Source of the DNA: Myroides phaeus
GTDB taxonomy: Bacteria > Bacteroidota > Bacteroidia > Flavobacteriales > Flavobacteriaceae
NCBI RefSeq assembly: GCF_009799805.1
Contig: NZ_CP047050.1
Location: 2,184,001 to 2,248,000 of the forward strand
Reading direction: 5' to 3'
DNA length: 64,000 bases
The stretch's first letter is position 1. Each line of letters starts with the position of its first letter. Below the pieces are notes generated by a model. That model was not told where the DNA came from. It saw only the letters and a program-made list of their open reading frames with translations, and did no database searches. Below are positions 17,430 through 25,683 of this stretch, piece by piece. Position numbers and translations under genes: made by a program.

Positions 17430-18639
17430 AGAGTCAGATGTAACGGGAGGTGCACGTTTTAATGAGATGGTTCGTATTTGGAAAGAACAAGGACATGATA
17501 TCACTGTTTTAGCGGGCGATTTAAATGTTCAGCTTCTTTCTAAAAAGAAAGAATATAGAAATAAATTTGTTCTTAAAACAAATCAAGAGGGAGTAGAGGT
17601 TTTTAGATGTAATGTTTCTGAATCTTATAATTCTAATTTCTTAGGTAGACTTTGGGGGTATTTTTCTTTTGTCTTTTCAAGTACTTATGCAGGCTTGTTT
17701 AAAGTGAAAGGTAAGTATGAAGTAATTGTAGTTACTTCTCCTCCTTTGTTTGTTGGAATTACTGCTTATTTAATTTCTCTATTTAAAAGAGTACCATTTG
17801 TTTTTGAAATTAGAGATTTATGGCCTGAGTCAGCTATAGATACGGGTGTTTTGAAAAATAAACTGATAATAAATTTCGCATATTTATTTGAAAAATTCAT
17901 TTACAAAAAAGCATCTTTAATTAATGTACTTACGCCTGCGTTTTATAAAACTTTAGTTGAAAAAAAGAATGTAGCTAAAGATAAAATTATTGAAATACCA
18001 AATGCTGCGGATTTTGACATGTCAGATGATTTATTATCTAATTTTGATTATAAATCTTTTCGAAAAAAATTGGGATGGAATGAAAAATTTGTGGTTATAT
18101 ATATGGGAGCACATGGTGTAGCAAATGGGTTACATCAAATAAATGAAACTGCGGCATTATTAAGAGATACAAATGTTCTTTTTGTGTTGATTGGTAACGG
18201 GATGAAAAAAACACAATTGATACAGCAAACAAAGGATTTAAATTTAAGTAATGTATGTTACATGGATGCAATGCCTAAAAAAGAGGTGTTAAAGTATGTA
18301 CTTGCATCAGATATTGGGGCATCAGTATTAATTAAGAATGATACGTTTAAAACTGTTTATTCTAATAAAACTTTTGATTACATGTCTTGTAAAAAACCAA
18401 TATTAATGGCAATTGATGGTGCTTCACGGGAATTAGTTGAAACAGCAAAGGCAGGAGTTTTTATTGAACCTGAAAATCCAAAGGATTTTTCAGAAAAAAT
18501 AAAATTTTATATGGACAATCAAAATTTGCTTGAGATTCAAGGGGAAAGTGGTTATAAGTATGCAAAAGAAAATTTTGACAGAAATTATTTAGCATTAAAG
18601 TATTTAGAATATTTAAAACAATTTGAATCGAATGTATAA
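17398..18639 (+). CDS. Glycosyltransferase, GT4 family, WbuB-like
   Basis: The 413-residue protein starts MKILLIHQYFKESDVTGGAR, then FNEMVRIWKEQGHDITVLAG, and includes VVTSPPLFVGITAYLISLF, FEIRDLWPESAIDTGVL, VIYMGAHGVANGLHQI and the donor-site region SNKTFDYMSCKKPILMAIDG. These blocks match WbuB-type GT4 transferases, which often transfer an aminosugar such as N-acetylfucosamine to a lipid-linked acceptor. The specific sugar is not readable here. The start codon lies inside the previous gene, and the end overlaps the start of the sugar-phosphate transferase gene. Confidence 0.88.
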   Translation: MKILLIHQYFKESDVTGGARFNEMVRIWKEQGHDITVLAGDLNVQLLSKKKEYRNKFVLKTNQEGVEVFRCNVSESYNSNFLGRLWGYFSFVFSSTYAGLFKVKGKYEVIVVTSPPLFVGITAYLISLFKRVPFVFEIRDLWPESAIDTGVLKNKLIINFAYLFEKFIYKKASLINVLTPAFYKTLVEKKNVAKDKIIEIPNAADFDMSDDLLSNFDYKSFRKKLGWNEKFVVIYMGAHGVANGLHQINETAALLRDTNVLFVLIGNGMKKTQLIQQTKDLNLSNVCYMDAMPKKEVLKYVLASDIGASVLIKNDTFKTVYSNKTFDYMSCKKPILMAIDGASRELVETAKAGVFIEPENPKDFSEKIKFYMDNQNLLEIQGESGYKYAKENFDRNYLALKYLEYLKQFESNV

Positions 18640-19264
18640 GTTTTTTTTAAAAAGAGTGTTAGATTTTTTAGCTTCATTTTTTGGGTTGGTACTTTTAAGT
18701 CCTATTTTTATTATTGTTACGATAGGATTGTTTTTTGCTAATCAAGGGAAACCCTTTTTCTTTCAATCTCGTCCTGGCAAGGGTGAGAAAGTATTTAAAA
18801 TTATTAAGTTTAAGTCAATGAATGATAAAAGGGATGCTAATGGAAATTTATTGCCAGATGTGGATCGATTAACACCTGTAGGAGCTTTTGTTCGTAAGAC
18901 TTCTTTAGATGAAATCCCCCAATTGATAAATATTTTAAAAGGCGATATGAGTTTAATAGGTCCAAGACCCTTATTAGTGGCTTATTTGCCTTTTTATACA
19001 GAGCGTGAAAAATTACGTCATACAGTAAGACCTGGAATTACTGGTTTAGCACAAGTTAATGGTAGAAATACCATTAACTGGGATGAGAGGTTAGAGTTTG
19101 ATGCTAAATATGTAGAGAGTTTATCTTTTAAAAATGATGTAAGAATTTTTTTTCAAACAGTTAAGAATGTAGTTAATCGCAAAGATATTGTAGTAATTCC
19201 TGGACAGTTATTTACACGATTAGATATATATAGAAAAAATGGAAATAGTACCGAAGCGATTTAG
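18632..19264 (+). CDS. Undecaprenyl-phosphate sugar phosphotransferase (PglC-like, monotopic)
   Basis: I choose the ATG at 18632 (210 residues), which overlaps the previous stop by 8 bp; an in-frame TTG three codons upstream is possible. One N-terminal hydrophobic re-entrant segment (RVLDFLASFFGLVLLSPIFI) is followed by the catalytic core: KIIKFKSMND, the Asp-Glu dyad in TSLDEIPQLINILKGDMSL, IGPRPLL and RPGITGLAQVNGRN. This is the small phosphoglycosyl transferase class that starts repeat-unit synthesis by placing a sugar phosphate on undecaprenyl phosphate at the inner membrane. The preferred sugar is unknown; PglC relatives use diacetylbacillosamine. Confidence 0.9.
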   Translation: MYKFFLKRVLDFLASFFGLVLLSPIFIIVTIGLFFANQGKPFFFQSRPGKGEKVFKIIKFKSMNDKRDANGNLLPDVDRLTPVGAFVRKTSLDEIPQLINILKGDMSLIGPRPLLVAYLPFYTEREKLRHTVRPGITGLAQVNGRNTINWDERLEFDAKYVESLSFKNDVRIFFQTVKNVVNRKDIVVIPGQLFTRLDIYRKNGNSTEAI

Positions 19265-19778
19265 TGAACAAGACATAGAGACAAGAGTTGATTGGATAAA
19301 CAATCCATTGATTAATTCAACTATGTTTTTTGAAGTTCCTGCATTAGTTGATAAAACTCTGAAATGGTATCAATCAAATGTCGATAACATTAATCGTATT
19401 GATTTTTCTTTTTTTAATAAAAAGGATGAGTGTATTGCTATGGGAGGATTTACTGGAATAAGTAAAGAACATCATCATGCTGAATTTTATGTAATGGTTA
19501 ATCCTATTTTACAAGGACAAGGTATAGGAAAAAAAGTTTCAGAGTGGATGTATAATTATGCTTTTTCAGTTTTAGGACTTAATAAAATATATTTATATAC
19601 GAATGATGATAATGTAGCAGCATATAGAATTTATGAAAAGTATGGATTTCAACTTGAAGGAATTCTTCGTAATCATAAATGGAAAAACGGGAAGTTTCAG
19701 AATAGACGTTTCTATGGCTTGCTAAAATCTGAATGGGAGGAATCTGAATGGAAAAAGTATTATAATGAAGAACTTTAG
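19239..19778 (+). CDS. GNAT-family N-acetyltransferase
   Basis: The 179-residue protein has GNAT blocks: FSEQDIETRVDWINNP at the start, CIAMGGFTGIS (beta 4), the acetyl-CoA loop VNPILQGQGIGKKVSEWM (Q-x-x-G-x-G/A) and NKIYLYTNDDNVAAYRIYEKYGFQLEG, the usual 'N..A...Y.k.GF...G' end. The operon context suggests acylation of an amino group on a nucleotide sugar (as in PseH-type enzymes) or of an amino acid substituent, but ribosomal-protein acetyltransferases look similar. It overlaps both neighbours, so it is tightly coupled to the PLP-enzyme gene after it. Confidence 0.82.
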   Translation: MEIVPKRFSEQDIETRVDWINNPLINSTMFFEVPALVDKTLKWYQSNVDNINRIDFSFFNKKDECIAMGGFTGISKEHHHAEFYVMVNPILQGQGIGKKVSEWMYNYAFSVLGLNKIYLYTNDDNVAAYRIYEKYGFQLEGILRNHKWKNGKFQNRRFYGLLKSEWEESEWKKYYNEEL

Positions 19779-20670
19779 ACTAATTACCAAATTAAACGAG
19801 AATATTTCTGTGTTTCGTGATGATCTTTATCCCTTTTTAGGAGGGGGGAATAAAGGAAGAAAGATGGATATTATTGCAGAAGATATTTTTAAAAAAGGAG
19901 CAAATGCTTTAGTGACAACAGGAGGTATTCAATCAAATCATTGTAGGGCTGTTGCTGTTTTTGCAGCTCAGTATCGAATGAAATGTACCTTAGTTTTACA
20001 TGGCGATCAACAAAAGTTTCACATTGAGTCAGGTAATGCAAAAGTAATGAGAGATTCTGGTGTTAATATTATTTTTGCTAAAAATGCAAATGAAATAGGA
20101 GATGTAATGGATGCTGAAATGAAAGAATATAGTAAAAAGGGGTTTAATCCGTATTATATTTGGGGGGGCGGACATACTTTTGAGGGAGGCAAAGCATATA
20201 TTAGCGCGATCAAAGAATTAGAAAAATTTTGTTGTAAAAATAATTGGTATCCGGATTACATTTTTCATGCTTCAGGAACTGGTTCAACTCAATCGGGTAT
20301 TCTTGCTGGTTTAGATAAGTATATGCAAGATACGAAGGTTATTGGTATTTCTGTTGGAAGGAAGACAGAGCAAGCTACTAAAGTTGTAGGTGAATTTTAT
20401 AAAGAACTTTGTAATTATTATAACATTAAATTTTCAAATAGAGAAGTGATTGTTTTAGATGATTATTTATGTGGAGGATATGGTATGTATAATGATGAAA
20501 TTAAGGAATTGTCTCAAAACTCAATAAAAGAATTTGGATTTACATTAGATACCTGTTACACTGCTAAAGCTTTTTATGGTATGAAAGATTTTATTAAGAG
20601 AAATGATCTTGAAAATAAAAAAGTTTTATTTTGGCACACAGGAGGAATATTTAACTATTTAGCAGAATAA
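19765..20670 (+). CDS. PLP-dependent enzyme, ACC deaminase/D-cysteine desulfhydrase family
   Basis: The 301-residue protein shows the fold-type II signature near the N-terminus: LYPFLGGGNKGRKMDII, where the Lys after GGN is the likely PLP lysine, then TTGGIQSNHCRAVAVFAAQY, the family's 'GG.QSNH.RA.A' block. HASGTGSTQSGILAGL forms the phosphate-binding loop, and the C-terminal 'VLFWHTGGIFNYL' matches the family's 'HTGG...L' ending. Relatives act on D-cysteine, ACC or other small amino acids. Inside a polysaccharide operon and followed 2 bp later by an ATP-grasp ligase, it may produce or interconvert an amino acid attached to the glycan; this is inference. Confidence 0.82.
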   Translation: MKNFRLITKLNENISVFRDDLYPFLGGGNKGRKMDIIAEDIFKKGANALVTTGGIQSNHCRAVAVFAAQYRMKCTLVLHGDQQKFHIESGNAKVMRDSGVNIIFAKNANEIGDVMDAEMKEYSKKGFNPYYIWGGGHTFEGGKAYISAIKELEKFCCKNNWYPDYIFHASGTGSTQSGILAGLDKYMQDTKVIGISVGRKTEQATKVVGEFYKELCNYYNIKFSNREVIVLDDYLCGGYGMYNDEIKELSQNSIKEFGFTLDTCYTAKAFYGMKDFIKRNDLENKKVLFWHTGGIFNYLAE

Positions 20671-20672
20671 AA

Positions 20673-21683
20673 ATGAATATATTATTTACATGTGCTGGAC
20701 GTCGTAATTATTTAATAAATTACTTCAAACAAGCTTTAAATGGAAAAGGGAAAGTTTTTGCAACAGATATGCAATTAACTGCTCCTGCATTAGTAGATGC
20801 AGATGTTGCTATACAAGTACCAGCTATTTATGATAAAGCATATATAGAGTCTTTAAAGAGTATAGTAAAAGAAAATAAAATAGATGCTGTAATTTCTTTA
20901 AATGATTTAGAATTACCAATTTTGTCTGAAGTAAAATCTGAGATTGAAGCTTTAGGTGCAATAGTAATTGTTTCAAGTGAGGAAGCTATTAAAGTAGCTT
21001 TTGATAAATGGGAGACTGTGAAATTCTTGGAGAAGACTGGCTTAAGATCTCCTAAGACTTTTATTGATTTAGATGAAGCAAAAAAAGCAATAGAATTAGG
21101 AGAGTTAAAATTTCCTTTAGTAATTAAACCACGTTGGGGAAGTGCATCAATAGGTATTGATTTTCCTGAGGATATGGAAGAGTTAGATTTAGCTTATCAG
21201 TTACAAAAAATAAGATTGGGTAGAACAATTTTAGCTGAAGCAAGTAAAGAAGATTTTGATCACGCAATTTTAATTCAAGAAAAAATACCTGGGGCTGAAT
21301 ATGGTATGGATGTATTAAATGATTTTGATGGTAATTATCAAGGTACGTTTGTTCGTCAAAAACTTTCTATGCGTTCTGGTGAAACTGATAAAGCAATTTC
21401 TATTCTTGATTCTCGTTTTAACGTAGTTGGTGAGGCAATTGGAACAAATTTAAAGCATATTGGAAATTTAGATTGTGATGTATTTGAACACAACGGTGAA
21501 TTGTATGTTCTTGAGTTAAACCCACGTTTTGGAGGAGGGTATCCTTTTTCACACGAAGCAGGTATGAATACAGCAGCTGCATATATTTCTTGGTTAGAAG
21601 GTAATAAAGGTATTGAACTCTTTAATCAATATAAAGCAGATATTATGTTTTCTAAATGTGATAGATTATTAAAAGTAAATTAA
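20673..21683 (+). CDS. ATP-grasp ligase
   Basis: The 336-residue protein has a pre-ATP-grasp Rossmann-like start (NILFTCAGRRNYLINYF), VISLNDLELPILSEV, and then the ATP-grasp fold with FPLVIKPRWGSASIGI, ILIQEKIPGAEYGMDVL and metal-binding ELNPRFGGGYPFSHEAG. It resembles CarB-like ATP-grasp proteins often found in capsule and O-antigen loci. Such enzymes form amide or ester bonds via an acyl-phosphate, so attaching an amino acid to a sugar carboxylate or amino group is plausible. It is the last gene before a strong terminator. Confidence 0.85.
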   Translation: MNILFTCAGRRNYLINYFKQALNGKGKVFATDMQLTAPALVDADVAIQVPAIYDKAYIESLKSIVKENKIDAVISLNDLELPILSEVKSEIEALGAIVIVSSEEAIKVAFDKWETVKFLEKTGLRSPKTFIDLDEAKKAIELGELKFPLVIKPRWGSASIGIDFPEDMEELDLAYQLQKIRLGRTILAEASKEDFDHAILIQEKIPGAEYGMDVLNDFDGNYQGTFVRQKLSMRSGETDKAISILDSRFNVVGEAIGTNLKHIGNLDCDVFEHNGELYVLELNPRFGGGYPFSHEAGMNTAAAYISWLEGNKGIELFNQYKADIMFSKCDRLLKVN

Positions 21684-21694
21684 AAATAACACAA

Positions 21695-21727
21695 AACCTT
21701 TCATCACCCGATGAAAGGTTTTTTTAT
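21695..21727 (+). terminator. Rho-independent terminator ending the main polysaccharide operon
   Basis: Twelve-bp perfect stem (21695-21706 with 21711-21722), loop ACCC, T-run to about 21725. Confidence 0.92.
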
Positions 21728-21784
21728 TGCCTAATAAAAACGACTACTTTGCTGATTTTAACTTAATATAATTAGCATTATTCG

Positions 21785-21792
21785 TACATTTG
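21785..21792 (+). promoter_or_regulatory. Promoter -7 box for the DegT aminotransferase
   Basis: TACATTTG matches TAnnTTTG exactly and ends 34 bp before the ATG at 21827. No clear TTG is found 17-21 bp upstream, so the -33 part is weak. Confidence 0.5.
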
Positions 21793-21826
21793 ACATTCCA
21801 AAATAGAACAAAAACATTACAATATA

Positions 21827-22966
21827 ATGAAATCAAAAATCTGGTTGTCTTCACCTCATATGGGAGGGCAGGAATTAAACTACATTCACGAAGCTTTTGA
21901 TCAAAACTGGGTGGCACCCTTAGGACCAAACGTAAACGGATTTGAAGCAGACTTAGAGGCTTTCTTAAAACAAGATGTACAAGTGGCTGCTTTAAGTGCA
22001 GGTACTGCTGCTTTACACATAGGATTAATTAATCTTGGGGTTAAACCTGGAGATGAAGTAATCTGTCAGACTATGACGTTTTCTGCTTCTGCTAATCCTA
22101 TCGCTTATTTAGGGGCTAAGCCTGTATTTGTAGATAGTGAAACAGATACTTGGAATATGTGTCCGATTGCATTAGAGGATGCTATTAAAAGTAGAATGTT
22201 AGCAACAGGTAAAAAACCAAAAGCGATTATTCCAGTTCACTTATATGGTATGCCTGCTAAGATGGATGAGATTATGGCTGTTGCTAATAAATATGAGATT
22301 CCAGTATTAGAAGATGCGGCTGAAGGGTTAGGTAGTACATTCAAAGGACAACAATGTGGTACATTTGGTGAAATGGCTGCTTTGAGTTTTAATGGGAATA
22401 AAATTATTACTACTTCAGGTGGTGGTGCTTTAGTTTGTTCTACAAAAGAAGAAAAAGACCATACGGTATTTTTATCTACACAAGCAAGAGATAACGCACC
22501 TCACTACCAACACTCACACATTGGGTATAACTACCGTATGAGTAATATTAGTGCAGGAATTGGTAGAGGACAAATGGAAGTGTTAAACGACCGTATTGCC
22601 GCTCGTAGAGCAAACAATAAGTTCTATCAAGAGTTATTTGCTACTATTGCTGGAGTTACTGTATTTGTAGAGCCAACAGAAGATTTCTTCTCTAACCACT
22701 GGTTATCTTGTATTACAATTGATGAAAAAGTAGCAGGAAAAAACAGAGAACAATTGCGTTTAGCGTTGTTAGAAGAAAATATTGAAACACGTCCGTTGTG
22801 GAAACCTATGCACTTACAACCGGTATTTGCTGATGCACCATACTACGGAGCTAATAAGGTAGCAGAACACTTATTTGACTGTGGATTGTGTTTGCCTTCA
22901 GGTTCTAATTTATCTGATGAGGATAGAGAAAGAATTGCAGAGGCTGTTAAAGCATTTTTTGCATAG
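21827..22966 (+). CDS. DegT/DnrJ/EryC1/StrS-family sugar aminotransferase
   Basis: The 379-residue PLP enzyme starts IWLSSPHMGGQELNYIHEAF, has ALSAGTAALHIGLINLGV (PLP phosphate site), PVHLYGMPAKMDEI, VLEDAAEGLGSTFKG and the PLP lysine Lys192 in SFNGNKIITTSGGGALV. The C-terminal half has HIGYNYRMSNISAGIGRGQM. It most resembles PglE/WbpE-like enzymes that aminate 3- or 4-keto nucleotide sugars. A matching 4,6-dehydratase is not in this window, so the keto substrate must be made elsewhere. It has its own promoter box and terminator. Confidence 0.9.
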   Translation: MKSKIWLSSPHMGGQELNYIHEAFDQNWVAPLGPNVNGFEADLEAFLKQDVQVAALSAGTAALHIGLINLGVKPGDEVICQTMTFSASANPIAYLGAKPVFVDSETDTWNMCPIALEDAIKSRMLATGKKPKAIIPVHLYGMPAKMDEIMAVANKYEIPVLEDAAEGLGSTFKGQQCGTFGEMAALSFNGNKIITTSGGGALVCSTKEEKDHTVFLSTQARDNAPHYQHSHIGYNYRMSNISAGIGRGQMEVLNDRIAARRANNKFYQELFATIAGVTVFVEPTEDFFSNHWLSCITIDEKVAGKNREQLRLALLEENIETRPLWKPMHLQPVFADAPYYGANKVAEHLFDCGLCLPSGSNLSDEDRERIAEAVKAFFA

Positions 22967-23025
22967 TAGTTTTCTATAGATTTATAAATTAATTGAGATA
23001 CAATAATGTGTCTTTTCAAGATAAT

Positions 23026-23057
23026 AAAAAGGCGAGCCTAATGGTTCGCCTTTTTTT
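23026..23057 (+). terminator. Terminator after the aminotransferase gene
   Basis: GGCGAGCC (23031-23038) pairs with GGTTCGCC (23043-23050) with one G-U, flanked by A and T runs; seven T follow. Confidence 0.9.
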
Positions 23058-23083
23058 GTGTAGTTTATGAATAGATTAAACCT

Positions 23084-23520
23084 TACATTTGGTCTCTTAA
23101 AGGATAAGAGAGAGTATTGTATTCAATGCACACACATTATTATACAAAATTTTTAATTTGCTTTCTCTTTATCCTTTTATACTACACTGTGCTATTGAGT
23201 TTACAAGTCAAAAGATAGTACTTACTCAAAAAACTCGCTACTCTACCCTTTATTTCTTTCGTGAATGCGCTATGATGCCTATTTTTACTATGGTAATCAA
23301 GTAGATGCCTACACACGGAAATGGTGTGTTTTATAGTCAATTATTTTTCAAGATATTAAAAAGTGCTAACGTTATAGAACGTTATTTGCTTTTTGATTTT
23401 TTCAAATGTGCTTCACCGTGAATGGTGAAGTAAGTTTTAAATTAAGAGGAATGTATGTTGCCTCAATATTAATGTTTTCTTATTATATCGAGCACCTCTG
23501 TTTACAGGGGTGTTCTTTTT
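23084..23520 (+). ncRNA. Possible orphan transcript with three hairpins
   Basis: The 520-bp gap after the aminotransferase terminator has no convincing protein gene. It contains an exact -7 box TACATTTG (23084-23091), a hairpin with TAACGTT/AACGTTA arms closed by AAAAAG/CTTTTT (23358-23394), a CTTCACC/GGTGAAG hairpin (23411-23430), and a clear plus-strand terminator at 23490-23520 (GAGCACCTCTG with 23505-23515, then T5). A terminator with no coding gene before it suggests a noncoding RNA; the -33 box is not obvious and a relic gene is an alternative. A small open frame at 23406-23675 crosses the terminators and is not accepted. Confidence 0.35.
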
Positions 23521-23540
23521 ATAGGGCTGTGGTAGGAATA

Positions 23541-23567
23541 AAAAAACACGAAGGTGCACTTCGTGTT
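23541..23567 (-). terminator. Terminator of the nucleotidyltransferase-like pair
   Basis: AACACGAAG (23545-23553) pairs with CTTCGTGTT (23559-23567); on the minus strand the hairpin is followed by a T-run. It lies 11 bp past the stop of the minus-strand gene at 23578. Confidence 0.85.
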
Positions 23568-23577
23568 CTTGTTTATA

Positions 23578-23970
23578 CTATGATTGTTTCCTTTTATAAC
23601 TTAAATAAGGCTTTAGGTTTCTTTTGTTGTAGTATATTTCAATATTGTTTTGTGTGCAATATTCTTTTGCTGTAAAGCTTTTTAATTTGTATTCTTCTCC
23701 AATAATTCGGACATCAATTTTAAAAGTGCGTAATATATTTTCTACATCAACTTCAGTTTCATAAGGAATAACTTCATTGACATATTTACAACCATTTAGT
23801 TGTATATAGCGGTTTGTTAGATTGTTGTTATGTACTGCTTCTATTGGTTTTTTGGGTGTGGTGTTTAAGCCAACGATTAAATAGTCGCATTGTTTCCGGG
23901 CTTCTTCTAACATCTGGATATAGCCTGCATTTAAGTGACTAAATGCAACAAATGTGATACCTATTTTCAT
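23578..23970 (-). CDS. Cytidylyltransferase-like protein without catalytic HxGH motif
   Basis: Using the ATG at 23970 gives 130 residues: KIGITFVAFSHLNAGYIQML, EEARKQCDYLIVGLNTTPKK, RYIQLNGCKYVNEVIPYETE, VDVENILRTFKIDVRIIGEE and AKEYCTQNNIEIYYNKR. This is the fold and order of glycerol-3-phosphate cytidylyltransferase/adenylyltransferase proteins. The catalytic stretch, normally H-A-G-H, reads N-A-G-Y here, and the usual C-terminal SS-x-x-R is replaced by SYKRKQS. Nucleotidyl transfer is therefore doubtful. It is a tandem paralogue of the gene at 24034 (63-bp gap), transcribed together. The in-frame extension upstream of 23970 has no family similarity. Confidence 0.75.
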   Translation of the reverse strand: MKIGITFVAFSHLNAGYIQMLEEARKQCDYLIVGLNTTPKKPIEAVHNNNLTNRYIQLNGCKYVNEVIPYETEVDVENILRTFKIDVRIIGEEYKLKSFTAKEYCTQNNIEIYYNKRNLKPYLSYKRKQS

Positions 23971-24033
23971 TGTGAGGATGTGTTGTTTAAATAGTAATTT
24001 TAAAATATTGCTCTGTGAAAGAAACAATTTCAA

Positions 24034-24390
24034 TTATAAAGAAAAATATTGTATTGCAATATTTTTTGCTTCACAATAGTCTTTAGCTACAAATGCGTCT
24101 TTATAACGTTTGTGTACAAAACGGATATTGATATAGAAAGAACGCATAATGTCTTCTACGTCTTGTTCTGTAATATAAGGAATGATTTCATCAATTAGTT
24201 CACAATTGTTTAATTGTACAAAACGCTCTGTTAAACTCAGGGTAGAGGGTTCTGTGTAGTTGTGATCTTTTGCCGGATTGGTTTGTAGTCCAACGATTAA
24301 ATAATCACAGTGTTGTTTAGCGTCTTGCAACATAGCTAAGTACTGGGCGTCTAAGCTATAAAAAGGGCTAAAGGTGATTCCTACTTTCAT
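24034..24390 (-). CDS. Cytidylyltransferase-like protein, degenerate paralogue
   Basis: From the ATG at 24390 the 118-residue protein reads KVGITFSPFYSLDAQYLAML, QDAKQHCDYLIVGLQTNPAK, RFVQLNNCELIDEIIPYITE and AKDYCEAKNIAIQYFSL. It is clearly homologous to the next gene and to glycerol-3-phosphate cytidylyltransferases, but the HxGH position reads D-A-Q-Y (even the Gly is lost) and the protein ends before the C-terminal signature. An exact -7 box, TATATTTG on the minus strand (24409-24416), lies 18 bp upstream. It could be a binding or scaffold protein, or be under decay. Confidence 0.72.
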   Translation of the reverse strand: MKVGITFSPFYSLDAQYLAMLQDAKQHCDYLIVGLQTNPAKDHNYTEPSTLSLTERFVQLNNCELIDEIIPYITEQDVEDIMRSFYINIRFVHKRYKDAFVAKDYCEAKNIAIQYFSL

Positions 24391-24463
24391 TGTTTTGTTG
24401 ATTTTGGGCAAATATAGCAAAATTGCTGTGTGGTTGTCATTCTTTATTTACAGTGTCCCCTTT

Positions 24464-25683
24464 TTACTTCTTTCGCTTAAATACCCCAAGAGGTCCGTTG
24501 GCTTTGATGTATTTGTTTAAGAGTTTAAAGGGAACGGTAATGTTTTGCTGTTTTAAGCTAACGTGTAATAGAGGTGGTTCGTAAAATTGGTAAGAGATTC
24601 CGTAGTTGTTTATGCCAAACATTTTATCGGTTATATCCTTGTCTATCGTTGTTGGTTCCCAATGGTGTTGAAGTAGGTAATTGTAGATTACTTCTTTTGC
24701 TTGAGGGATAAAGCATTCGTCAAATGAGATATAGTTTCCTGTGTTGGTGTTTATTAACTTGGTTTCATAGGCAATTGGAACAAGACCTCCTGACCAGTGT
24801 ACCGAATGGCTGTTTAGCTGTATGATGTTATTGGCGTTATAGGCTACCTTGACATTGTGTATAGCATAGTGTAACGAATCTGGTGGTAGGGAATTGATTA
24901 GAATATCCCACGCTTGTAGGTTGGGGGTGAATAGGTAATCGGTTGGTCTAAGATGGTTTGGCGATTGTTTTGTAAATGATAAACTAATTCGTCTTCTACG
25001 GTTGTGAAGTCTGCTACAGAATTAACAACAAGTGCTTCTATTTTTCGATTGATCTCTTTTTCTATAGCCGCATTAGTATGTGCAATAGTCGGATAAAGCC
25101 ATTGGGTTTTGTGTAGGTCTTGTAGGTTGTATTCTCCTTCTAAGGCTGTTTTAACCTGTGCTTGTTCTATAAACTCGGCTGTGTTGAACTTTTTTATATA
25201 GGTATGGTTGGTGGGCTGTTTTGTTAAATACAATTTGATGTTGACAGCTTTGTTAAGGTAATGTTCTGTTATAACTAAGGTTTCTGCGTCATAGGGCTCG
25301 ATTTGCATCATAAAAAAGAATGTATGTGCCTTTGTTGCGTTGCGCAGTCCTGATGCAAATAAAGTAAAGTAAGGCGGGTTAAACGCCTTAGTGTTGTAGT
25401 TATACGTGGAGTTGTAATCGTATTGTCCGTATAAGTTAATGGCTTCTTTTTGGTAATAGTCAGTATATACAGCGGTAATCTGATTGTCTAAATGGGTTAT
25501 GCTGATACTAATAGGGTGTTTATTGTCTATTAGCCCTTCGTAATAGTTGGTAATGGCATTGGGTAGTTCTACGGATGTTAGGCGAACATTGCTTTTTATT
25601 TCTCTGCTTAAGTCAAATTGGGCATAGATTGTAAAGAAGGGTAATAGTAATAGGATAAATAGGGTTTGTGTTTTGTAGTTCAT
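24464..25683 (-). pseudogene. Secreted protein gene interrupted by a frameshift
   Basis: From the ATG at 25683 the first frame has a signal peptide (YKTQTLFILLLLPFFTIYAQ) and runs to a stop at 24898. A second frame then continues without a break, through RPTDYLFTPNLQAWDILINS, LPPDSLHYAIHNVKVAYNAN, HSVHWSGGLVPIAYETKLIN, YISFDECFIPQAKEV and FGINNYGISYQFYEPPLLHV, to a stop at 24464-24466. Both halves are well-formed protein sequence, so one gene of about 405 codons has lost one base, probably in an A-rich stretch near 24970. The C-terminal part loosely resembles RsiV/DUF3298 domains; this is weak. A sequencing error is an alternative to a true mutation. Confidence 0.7.

Noticed and set aside
23406-23675. 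Small plus-strand open frame
   Set aside because: It runs through two terminators and into the end of the minus-strand nucleotidyltransferase-like gene; the residue pattern is not protein-like.
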